Origin: Sulfurimonas sp.
Lineage (GTDB): Bacteria > Campylobacterota > Campylobacteria > Campylobacterales > Sulfurimonadaceae
NCBI RefSeq assembly: GCF_023229105.1
Contig: NZ_JALNZY010000060.1
Coordinates: 1 to 11,925 of the forward strand
DNA: 11,925 bases
Direction of reading: 5' to 3'
The notes below the pieces were generated by a model. The model did not search any database, was not told where the DNA came from, and saw only the letters and a list, made by a program, of their open reading frames with translations. Position numbers and translations under genes: made by a program. Shown here in pieces: positions 7,313-11,925 of this stretch. Position 1 is the stretch's first letter. Each line of letters opens with the position of its first letter.

Positions 7313-7651
7313 ATGATAGCAATACACACAGTAAACGGCACTAAGTATTTTGGCGTATATGATAACGCTGGAACTTGGACACAGGCGAATTCAAAAAAAC
7401 TTGCCACAGCCCTTGCCGTATTAGATGAGATACCCACTATCGCAGGGAGCTATGACGGCACGGTCTATGAAGATGGTGATACTTACTACGAAGCTGATTA
7501 TACTTTTAATGTTACCTTTTCACCTTTAGACGAGTCAAGGGTGACAGCTGATTTTTTACCCGTTGAGTTTCAAGCTACAGGCGTAGGCGTAGCAGAGCCG
7601 ACCGATTACAGCACATTAACTAATAACCGTATTTTGGGGCAGTATAAATGA
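7313..7651 (+). CDS. Unrecognised small phage structural protein
   Basis: 112 residues, rich in Y, T and D and with only a few charged residues in the second half. I do not recognise it. The order of secondary structure appears strand-rich at the start (IAIHTVNGTKYFGVYDNAG), with a repeated-looking Y-D-G-T-V-Y-E-D-G-D-T-Y turn segment in the middle and an FNVTFSPLDESRV strand. Size and style resemble small tail fibre chaperone, cap or beta-sandwich tail proteins, but no family can be named. It starts at the base after the previous stop, with only a weak G-rich site upstream, and its TGA overlaps the next start as ATGA, so it is part of the same operon. Confidence 0.7.
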   Translation: MIAIHTVNGTKYFGVYDNAGTWTQANSKKLATALAVLDEIPTIAGSYDGTVYEDGDTYYEADYTFNVTFSPLDESRVTADFLPVEFQATGVGVAEPTDYSTLTNNRILGQYK

Positions 7652-8136
7652 CATTATTTAAATTGTTAAAAGGACTGTTTATAGACTTTGCAGACCGTAT
7701 GGCTGTTATCCTGCGTGATATGATGAGAATGTCAGATATTGACTTTCTTGAGGATGCCGATTTGCAGGAAATGGCTAAGAAACATAATGCACCTATTCCC
7801 ACGACTGATGACATAATGTTACGCCAGATAATACGGGGTAAAATAGCAAGCACTAATTCACAGGGTAAAATCCAGAATATGGATAGTATCATAAAATTGA
7901 TGTCAGATGAAGAAACGATCACAATGGAATATTATCCTTCGTGTGTTGCTTTTTACTGCGATAGAGATAAAATGCCTTATCCGAGCGTGTGTTTACCGTA
8001 TCTCAGACAGGCAAAACCTGCGGGAGTTACGGTGATAGGGATAACCCTACAGGACTCTGATACATTTTATTTTAACAGTAGCATTATGCAGGATGTGGGC
8101 GATGCAGGTGATGAAATGGCTGATCTGGAGTATTAG
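7648..8136 (+). CDS. DUF2612-like tail protein, functional equivalent of gpI/Mu gp48
   Basis: 162 residues. The N-terminal helical region (LFKLLKGLFIDFADRMAVILRD) and the following pieces DADLQEMAKKHN, LRQIIRGKIASTNSQGKIQ and the ending VCLPYLRQAKPAGVTVIGI resemble the DUF2612 family of phage tail proteins, which sit at the gpI position and connect the baseplate wedge to the tail fibres. The A-G-V-x-x-x-G ending of the core is a typical piece. The position directly before the fibre gene also fits. The final residues (AGDEMADLEY) are acidic. ATGA coupling to the gene before it. Family assignment by eye, moderately confident. Confidence 0.7.
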   Translation: MTLFKLLKGLFIDFADRMAVILRDMMRMSDIDFLEDADLQEMAKKHNAPIPTTDDIMLRQIIRGKIASTNSQGKIQNMDSIIKLMSDEETITMEYYPSCVAFYCDRDKMPYPSVCLPYLRQAKPAGVTVIGITLQDSDTFYFNSSIMQDVGDAGDEMADLEY

Positions 8137-8167
8137 TTTATTATTATTAAGTTGCGGAGATGAACAA
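8111..8167 (+). other. In-frame lipoprotein-like leader upstream of the fibre start
   Basis: An ATG at 8111, in frame with the fibre gene and without a stop, encodes MKWLIWSISLLLLSCGDEQ before the ATG at 8168. It has the layout of a lipoprotein signal: K2, a hydrophobic core, and L-L-S-C with C15 at the expected place. It overlaps the end of the DUF2612-like gene. The internal ATG at 8168 has a better ribosome site (CGGAG), so the leader may be accidental. I keep it separate because a lipid-anchored tail fibre would be very odd. Confidence 0.25.
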
Positions 8168-9376
8168 ATGGCTAAACCGAGTTTAAGAGGTATCTGGGCA
8201 AGAGGCGGCACAAGAGTAGATGTAACAAGTATGGCTGATACAGGATTTCAAAAGACCGCCCTTGAATATGCTAAATTAAATGGAATACTTTACCAACAGG
8301 GCGAATGGGCTGATTTTACAGACCGTGCTTTTGGTAAAACCTACTATGTAGCATGCACAAGCGGTAGTGATGCAACAGGTGACGGAACAGCAACCTATCC
8401 TTTTCAAACTGTTAAATTTGCCGTAGATAGTATCGAAGATGGTGGATATGGAACTATAATAGTAAGTGAAGCCACTAATTGCTCAATAACGGCTAATATT
8501 ACTATAAGGGCAAAATCAGTAAGAATTGTAAATCTTACTAATGTTCTTGCATCAGACTTTAATTTCACAACCTATACAAACTCAGGCGAAAATGACATAT
8601 ACGGGTTTGATCTTTATCAGGGTGCTAATTTAATAATATGGTCAAAAAACATTAATGTTTCAGCACCCCATGACACAGGCAATGACTGGAAAGAAGGGGC
8701 AAGCTGCATTCGTGTATATGACCACCTTTCGAGTGTTACGCTGTCTGCCGTTACCGACATAACATTTTCAAACACAGCGGCAACAGGAACAGACCTGCCG
8801 TCACTTATTTATAATGCAAAAACACTTGATGTTTCTTATGGCACTATGAACGCAACAGTTATCGGAAATATGGTAACTAATAACAAGGGATACATAATTA
8901 ACGCAAATGAACTTATTGCCACCTTAAACGCTTACGGTGCTATTGATAATAACGCTTATTTTATTGATGGTGGAGTCCACATAAATCAGACGCTTGCATC
9001 AGGAACAGTTGCAACAGCTATAGAAACGCTTGCTATTGCAACTCCAGATGGATTGACTATTAAAGCAACCTTACCCATAACAACAAACTCAACAACAGAT
9101 GACAACATATCTAAAACCATTGCTGAATTTTTAAATGCAATCCAATATGTCAGAAACCTTAATACATCAGCACCATCAACGGACTTAGGATTTGTTTCAA
9201 CTCGTAATGGAAGTGGATATATTACAAGTATGACTATTGAGGTTAAAGGTGCTTTGTCAGGGTATAACGCATCCATTCCTCTCATATATACAGGCGAGTC
9301 AGAGGGTTGGTTTATGGAAACACAGAGAGGCAGGCGTTTTGTAAATGTTACAACAAATATAAATGTAAACCTTTAA
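8168..9376 (+). CDS. Tail fibre or tailspike protein with beta-helix-like N-terminal half
   Basis: 402 residues from the ATG at 8168, which has CGGAG just upstream. The first 50 residues (MAKPSLRGIWARGGTRVDV and on to QGEWADFTDRA) look like a baseplate-attachment domain. The next part has YYVACTSGSDATGDGTATYPF followed by QTVKFAVDSI, the start pattern of right-handed beta-helix (pectate-lyase-like) tailspikes: Y-V-x(3)-G-x-D-x-x-x-G-T-x-x-x-P-F. Later residues are N, T, I and A rich with repeated strand pieces, and the last domain ends in RFVNVTTNINVNL. No catalytic motif can be recognised, so enzyme activity on a surface sugar is not claimed. An in-frame upstream ATG at 8111 would add a lipoprotein-like leader. 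Receptor binding is the likely role. Confidence 0.75.
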   Translation: MAKPSLRGIWARGGTRVDVTSMADTGFQKTALEYAKLNGILYQQGEWADFTDRAFGKTYYVACTSGSDATGDGTATYPFQTVKFAVDSIEDGGYGTIIVSEATNCSITANITIRAKSVRIVNLTNVLASDFNFTTYTNSGENDIYGFDLYQGANLIIWSKNINVSAPHDTGNDWKEGASCIRVYDHLSSVTLSAVTDITFSNTAATGTDLPSLIYNAKTLDVSYGTMNATVIGNMVTNNKGYIINANELIATLNAYGAIDNNAYFIDGGVHINQTLASGTVATAIETLAIATPDGLTIKATLPITTNSTTDDNISKTIAEFLNAIQYVRNLNTSAPSTDLGFVSTRNGSGYITSMTIEVKGALSGYNASIPLIYTGESEGWFMETQRGRRFVNVTTNINVNL

Positions 9377-9387
9377 AGGAGTAAAAA

Positions 9388-9546
9388 ATGAAAGCACTTA
9401 TTAAATTTCTTATGAAGTTTCTTAACGACAAAGCCGTCCAGTCACTTTTGATTGAAACAGCCGAAGCCCTTGCTAAAAAGACCGATAACAAAACAGATGA
9501 CGAGGTTGTCGCTTGGTTTAAGAAAATATGGCAGGAAAGCAAATGA
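9388..9546 (+). CDS. Small helical phage protein, 52 residues
   Basis: A short gene with a good ribosome site (AAAGGAG at 9375-9381) and ATG at 9388. The product starts MKALIKFLMKFLNDKAVQSL, then AETAEALAKKTDNKTDDEVV-like sequence (actual: IETAEALAKKTDNKTDDEVV), ending FKKIWQESK. The first 12 residues form a basic amphipathic helix and are not a convincing membrane span. Proteins with a K-T-D-N-K-x-D-D-x-x-V motif near the C-terminus occur in phages between tail fibres and lysis genes. No function is assigned; a lysis-related role is only suggested by position. It overlaps the next gene by ATGA. Confidence 0.7.
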   Translation: MKALIKFLMKFLNDKAVQSLLIETAEALAKKTDNKTDDEVVAWFKKIWQESK

Positions 9547-9824
9547 ATTACGGTGAACTTATACGGCTTGGTTTTGTAGCTTTAAAAGAAGCGTTTAAGT
9601 TTATTAAGGAAAACCAGTCATCCGTTAATATTGAGCAAAGGATGAACGAGTTAGAGGGTGATGTTTACGCTTTACAGGGTTATACCGAAAAACTGGTTTT
9701 ACAACTAAACGATGAGAAAGCAGGTCGCCTGCGTGAAGAAGCGGACAGAATCAAAGCCGAAATGAAGGTTAGCGAATTACAGCACGAAATAGACGGACTG
9801 AATAAATATTTTAAAGGAGAGTAA
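9543..9824 (+). CDS. Coiled-coil phage protein of unknown function
   Basis: 93 residues from ATG 9543, chosen over the in-frame ATG at 9528 because AGGAAAG lies five or so bases upstream and the start overlaps the previous stop as ATGA. Residues about 30-90 are a heptad-like, highly charged helix (EQRMNELEGDVYALQGYTEK, then LREEADRIKAEMKVSELQHE). The N-terminal helix (LIRLGFVALKEAFKFI) is amphipathic, not a real membrane span. The shape brings to mind a spanin or a small scaffold, but without a membrane anchor a spanin role is weak. The next gene, a lipoprotein, follows after two bases. Confidence 0.7.
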   Translation: MNYGELIRLGFVALKEAFKFIKENQSSVNIEQRMNELEGDVYALQGYTEKLVLQLNDEKAGRLREEADRIKAEMKVSELQHEIDGLNKYFKGE

Positions 9825-9826
9825 CA

Positions 9827-10141
9827 ATGAAAAAGTATTTGATCGCATTAGTTTTAATGTTTTTTGTTTCCTGCAATATTGCACAATTTGCAAGTACTGT
9901 TTTTTTAAAGGACAGTAAAGGGAACAAATACGGTATAACAACCGTGTATAACGACACAGAACATAAGGTTGGTATCTCCATAGCATACGAAGATAAAAAG
10001 CTTGACTGTGAGGCTATATACGACCCAAATTTTAACATATCTGCAATGGCTTATGAAATAGATCTCGACATACTTGAGAAAACGGGTATGGCTGTAATAG
10101 GATATAAAGGTCAGAAATATTCCTGCAAAGTTTCCGTTTAA
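9827..10141 (+). CDS. Phage-encoded lipoprotein, 104 residues
   Basis: The N-terminus MKKYLIALVLMFFVSCN is a clear lipoprotein signal peptide: two lysines, a hydrophobic core and lipobox F-V-S-C with Cys16 as the expected lipidated residue. The mature part of about 88 residues is beta-rich, with KDSKGNKYGITTVYNDTEHK, then a Cys at about residue 63 and one near the end (KYSCKV), which could pair. AAAGGAG upstream supports the ATG. As last gene of the late operon it could be an outer-membrane spanin subunit, a superinfection-exclusion (Llp-like) lipoprotein or a morphogenetic factor. It is not proline-rich as Rz1 proteins are. The signal peptide is certain enough; the role is not. Confidence 0.8.
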   Translation: MKKYLIALVLMFFVSCNIAQFASTVFLKDSKGNKYGITTVYNDTEHKVGISIAYEDKKLDCEAIYDPNFNISAMAYEIDLDILEKTGMAVIGYKGQKYSCKVSV

Positions 10142-10152
10142 TCCCTAAACGG
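10134..10152 (+). other. Perfect hairpin over the stop codon of the late operon
   Basis: CCGTTTA (10134-10140) and TAAACGG (10146-10152) are a perfect 7-bp inverted repeat with loop ATCCC, spanning the TAA of the lipoprotein gene. No T run follows, so it is not a canonical terminator by itself. It could protect the 3' end of the late transcript or be a pause. Confidence 0.4.
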
Positions 10153-10180
10153 GTTCACCATACAGACCGCCTAAACAAAA

Positions 10181-10220
10181 TGCCGTCCCTTACTTGACAG
10201 GGGCGGTATCTTTCTTTATA
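10181..10220 (+). terminator. Rho-independent terminator of the late operon
   Basis: TGCCGTCCCT (10181-10190) pairs with AGGGGCGGTA (10199-10208) as a ten-base-pair stem with two G-U pairs and an eight-base loop. The following bases TCTTTCTTTA are U-rich but interrupted, so strength may be medium. An alternative stem of ACCGCC (10166-10171) with GGCGGT (10202-10207) would compete. The stem lies 40 bases after the last late gene. Confidence 0.6.
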
Positions 10221-10222
10221 CT
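10194..10222 (+). promoter_or_regulatory. Near-consensus sigma70-type promoter
   Basis: TTGACA (10194-10199) matches the -35 consensus exactly and TATACT (10217-10222) differs by one base from the -10 consensus, with the ideal 17-base spacer. Start of transcription would be near 10229. A TATAAT at 10222-10227 is 22 bases from the -35, too far. The -35 lies in and next to the loop of the terminator hairpin, so the promoter begins where the late transcript ends. It would drive the small transcript ending near 10305 and, after read-through, the operon starting at 10451. Confidence 0.65.
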
Positions 10223-10228
10223 ATAATT

Positions 10229-10305
10229 ACTCCATTGTTCTTTCAAAGTTAATTTACGACACAGCCCTCCGATGTAGCCAGAACTATTAGGGGGGCATTT
10301 TTTTT
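10229..10305 (+). ncRNA. Candidate small RNA or attenuated leader, about 77 nt
   Basis: The promoter at 10194-10222 and the terminator at 10264-10305 would together give an RNA of about 77 bases. No start codon with ribosome site is present. It may be a free small RNA, or a leader whose terminator is bypassed by antitermination to express the genes from 10451 on. Only the two flanking signals are seen; existence of the RNA is inferred. Confidence 0.35.
10264..10305 (+). terminator. Rho-independent terminator or attenuator with U8 run
   Basis: GCCCTCC (10264-10270) pairs with GGGGGGC (10290-10296) through seven pairs, one G-U, and is followed by A and eight T residues (10298-10305). The 19-base loop can form a small inner stem, TAG (10275-10277) with CTA (10284-10286). 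The long U run makes this the better terminator of the two in this region. Confidence 0.65.
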
Positions 10306-10350
10306 ATCAAGTGATTTTATCTCCTAACAATTTCAGCAACTTATCATTAT

Positions 10351-10390
10351 TTTGTGTCTTTTTGTGTTTTTTTGTTGCTTTTTGTGTGTT
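10351..10390. repeat. Four imperfect 10-bp tandem repeats in helical phase
   Basis: The units are TTTGTGTCTT, TTTGTGTTTT, TTTGTTGCTT and TTTGTGTGTT, starting at 10351, 10361, 10371 and 10381, so the T tracts recur at 10-base steps. Units 1, 2 and 4 share TTTGTGT. The complementary strand shows phased A tracts with AAACACA. Phased A tracts bend DNA, so this could be a curved upstream element, a repressor or activator array, or an origin-like iteron set. It could also be simple slippage-derived T-rich sequence. Confidence 0.5.
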
Positions 10391-10450
10391 TTGGGGTTAT
10401 TCTTATCTTGTTGATGGTCGTTATTTTAACTTTGAGATGGAGTAAACAAA

Positions 10451-10645
10451 ATGATAGATTCATCTGAATATTATGAGCTTTTAGAAATGTTTGAAAAAAC
10501 TTTTAACTTGAAGGTTTCAGCGAGAGAAAAAGATAAAGAATTGTGGAAAAAAGGATATACTTATGCAAGCGGAGAAATCAATAAGATTTTTAAGGCGTAT
10601 GAAATGGGATATAGTTACGGAAAATTTAAGGAGGCAAACAAATGA
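10451..10645 (+). CDS. Small protein of unknown function, 64 residues
   Basis: Starts at ATG 10451 with GGAG at 10438-10441. The product is helical and rich in K, E and Y (phrases such as EYYELLEMFEKTFNLKV and KIFKAYEMGYSYGKFKEANK). I do not recognise a family. Its position as first gene after the control region and before a recombination gene suggests an early gene. Strong RBS AAGGAGG for the next gene lies inside its last codons, and the two genes overlap by ATGA, so they are translated together. Confidence 0.65.
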   Translation: MIDSSEYYELLEMFEKTFNLKVSAREKDKELWKKGYTYASGEINKIFKAYEMGYSYGKFKEANK

Positions 10646-10836
10646 AAAACATTTTAATCATTATCGGATTACTTATTTTATCAATAGCACTTGTAAAAGG
10701 TTATGAGTGCTTTGTTTACACAATCAGGGTAATCCGTGCCAGACGGTGGAAGGCAACCAGACCGAGAGCGTGGAACAGTTTTACAGGTTATCAGAGCGAA
10801 AAGGATATGATTAACGAAACATTAGACATGAGGTAG
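10642..10836 (+). CDS. Small single-pass membrane protein, 64 residues
   Basis: ATG 10642 follows an AAGGAGG site. Residues 4-18 (ILIIIGLLILSIALV) form a clear single membrane segment, followed by a basic region (RVIRARRWKATRPRAW, about residues 29-44) and a polar tail with an acidic patch. With a short N-terminus ahead of the segment and a strongly positive region after it, the C-terminus probably faces the cytoplasm. No function recognised. It could be an early host-interaction or a recombination-associated membrane factor; too short for a holin with two spans. Two bases separate its stop from the Rad52-like gene. Confidence 0.7.
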   Translation: MKNILIIIGLLILSIALVKGYECFVYTIRVIRARRWKATRPRAWNSFTGYQSEKDMINETLDMR

Positions 10837-10838
10837 GT

Positions 10839-11564
10839 ATGAAAACAATTTTACAAATTGAGGCAGAATTAAAAAGACCTTTTAAAGCAGATGAGATTGA
10901 ATGGAGAGTTCAATCCTGCGGTAAAAATGATGATGGGTTCTGGGCTATGGTTTTGGCATATGTTCAGAATAGAGCCATACAGGACAGACTTGATGAAGTT
11001 TTCGGAATTGACGGATGGCAGAACGCATTAAGAGAACTTCCAAACGGTGGGATGAGTTGCGGAATATCCGTAAAAATTAACGGGGAGTGGATAACCAAGT
11101 GGGATGGTGCTGATAATACTGATATTGAAACAACAAAAGGCGGTATCTCAAACGCTATGAAGCGGTCAGCTGTTCAGTGGGGTATTGGTCGTTATCTTTA
11201 TAATCTTGAAGTTGTTTATGCCGTTGTTTCAGCAACAAAACAAAAAGGTTGGAATTATGCAACTACAAAGCAAAAAGACAAATTCTATTGGAAAACTCCA
11301 AGTTTACCGGAATGGGCTTTGCCAAAAGGTGAAAATAAGCCAACAGAAACAATGCAGGAAGAAAAAACGCAGCCGACCGATACCGAGACACCAAACAGGA
11401 TAATAACCGACTCAGACATTAAAAAAGCCCGTGAGATTGCAGGGCTTAAACCTGAGTGGATTATTGACACCGTTAAAACCCAGTTTGCAAAAAAGTATAA
11501 AAATTTGACACAGACAGAAAAAGCTACACTTCTTAACCTTATTCAAAAGGAGCTTAACAAATGA
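10839..11564 (+). CDS. Rad52/Rad22-family single-strand annealing protein
   Basis: 241 residues. The N-terminal 130 residues match the Rad52/22-type phage annealing proteins: EIEWRVQS (about 19-26), AYVQNRAIQDRLDEVFG (40-56), DGWQN, GMSCGISVKINGEWITKWDG (71-90), then TDIETTKGGISNAMKRSAVQWGIGRYLY (94-121), the best-conserved block. Such proteins anneal complementary single strands covered by single-strand binding protein and drive phage recombination and repair. A Thr/Glu/Pro-rich linker (about 165-195) connects to a helical C-terminus (TDSDIKKAREIAGLKPEW and on) that may be a partner-binding module. GAGGTAGGT precedes the ATG. It overlaps the next gene by ATGA. Exonuclease and SSB partners are not in the window. 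Confidence 0.9.
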   Translation: MKTILQIEAELKRPFKADEIEWRVQSCGKNDDGFWAMVLAYVQNRAIQDRLDEVFGIDGWQNALRELPNGGMSCGISVKINGEWITKWDGADNTDIETTKGGISNAMKRSAVQWGIGRYLYNLEVVYAVVSATKQKGWNYATTKQKDKFYWKTPSLPEWALPKGENKPTETMQEEKTQPTDTETPNRIITDSDIKKAREIAGLKPEWIIDTVKTQFAKKYKNLTQTEKATLLNLIQKELNK

Positions 11565-11925
11565 AATGCACAGAAGACAACAGATGTATATCCAACCCCA
11601 AAAGATACGACCCCGCTAAACACGCCCGCAACACATTAAAAAAACCTGTGCAGTACTGGGAGCACGGAGATTGTCCCTATCGCAAAGATGGTAACTGTAA
11701 TTCAGTTGGCAGACAGCTTGCAAGGATAGAGCGTTTAAGGGATGTTGTGCGTAAATATCGGGCTTTTCTTGAAACAACGAAGGATTGGAAAATTGTCAAG
11801 GAAAATATCAGCTTTAGAGAGCAGAACTTCATCCGGTCGATCGGTGGCGAAGTGACAAGTTTTAACAATCCTAAACTTGGTCGAACTGACTGGTATGTCA
11901 AGCTCAAAGATTGGAAATCAGGAAC
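11561..11925 (+). CDS. Cysteine-containing protein of unknown function (partial, runs off the end)
   Basis: The frame from ATG 11561 stays open to the last base (121 codons), with AAGGAG at 11547-11552 and an ATGA overlap with the Rad52-like gene. The product has C3, C9, C38 and C46 in pieces CTEDNRC and DCPYRKDGNC, with H35 near by, a possible zinc site. A basic helix follows (GRQLARIERLRDVVRKYRAF), then IKENISF-like sequence (actual: IVKENISFREQNFIR) and an end piece with TSFNNPKLGRTDWYVKLKDW. I do not recognise a family. The position suggests a DNA-metabolism or recombination helper. Completeness cannot be judged. Confidence 0.7.
   Translation, partial: MKCTEDNRCISNPKRYDPAKHARNTLKKPVQYWEHGDCPYRKDGNCNSVGRQLARIERLRDVVRKYRAFLETTKDWKIVKENISFREQNFIRSIGGEVTSFNNPKLGRTDWYVKLKDWKSG

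Larger units (their letters stand above)
10142..10450. other. Non-coding control region between late and next operon
   Basis: This 309-base stretch holds no open reading frame with a plausible start and ribosome site on either strand. It contains, in order, the right arm of the hairpin at the late operon end, a terminator with an embedded promoter (10181-10222), a short potential transcript ending at a second terminator (10264-10305), a T-rich section with four 10-base repeats (10351-10390) and a leader with GGAG ahead of the gene at 10451. The base composition changes to strongly T-rich after about 10298. I see no good second promoter directly before 10451. Confidence 0.8.

Noticed and set aside
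8093..8110. ATG at 8093 as start of the fibre gene.
   Set aside because: It lies deep inside the DUF2612-like gene, has no ribosome site, and would place six extra residues before the signal-like segment. The ATG at 8168 with CGGAG is better.
9543..10141. Rz/Rz1-type spanin pair made of the coiled-coil protein and the lipoprotein.
   Set aside because: The coiled-coil protein has no N-terminal membrane span, and the lipoprotein is not proline-rich and is separate, not nested. Kept only as a weak idea in the cassette finding.
10351..10390. CRISPR-like or tRNA-like array in the T-rich control region.
   Set aside because: Repeat units are only 10 bases with no spacers, and no cloverleaf or CCA-like end can be drawn in 10142-10450.
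11185..11403. Small + strand open frame inside the Rad52-like gene.
   Set aside because: It is a shadow frame with poly-K/Q-rich antifolded composition and no ribosome site, within a clearly conserved protein.

Overview
This window is part of a contractile-tailed phage or prophage genome, with every credible gene on the + strand. It is AT-rich by eye, has strong AGGAGG-type ribosome binding sites, and is packed with ATGA or TAATG start/stop overlaps. One clear lipoprotein signal peptide, and a second lipoprotein-like leader, fit a low-GC host, possibly diderm. The strong Shine-Dalgarno sites argue against a Bacteroidetes host. The sequence does not fix the host further, and no integrase or lysogeny gene is visible, so lytic and temperate cannot be told apart.

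Positions 1-9376 are a tail and baseplate module in classical order: end of the tail sheath, tail tube, tail assembly chaperone with a programmed -1 frameshift, tape measure, Dit-like baseplate protein, baseplate plug, hub, gp138-type spike, gp25/gp46-like wedge, gp47/J-like wedge, two unrecognised beta-rich proteins, a DUF2612-type gpI-like protein, and a tail fibre or tailspike with a beta-helix-like N-terminal half. This matches the minimal baseplate of Mu-like and Pam3-like myophages. Two frameshift events stand out. The one in the chaperone looks programmed (T-TTA-AAA-AAA followed by a perfect 7-bp stem). The one in the tape measure falls at A-AAT-TTT and is either recoding or a one-base deletion in a T run.

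Positions 9388-10141 hold three small genes at the end of the late operon: a 52-residue helical protein, a 93-residue coiled-coil protein and a 104-residue lipoprotein. No endolysin or obvious holin is present.

Positions 10142-10450 are a non-coding control region. It contains a terminator hairpin whose loop is the -35 element of a near-consensus sigma70-type promoter, a second terminator about 75 nt downstream (so a possible small RNA or attenuated leader), and four imperfect 10-bp repeats in helical phase.

Positions 10451-11925 begin the next operon, probably early: two small proteins of unknown function, a Rad52-family single-strand annealing protein, and a cysteine-containing protein cut by the window end.
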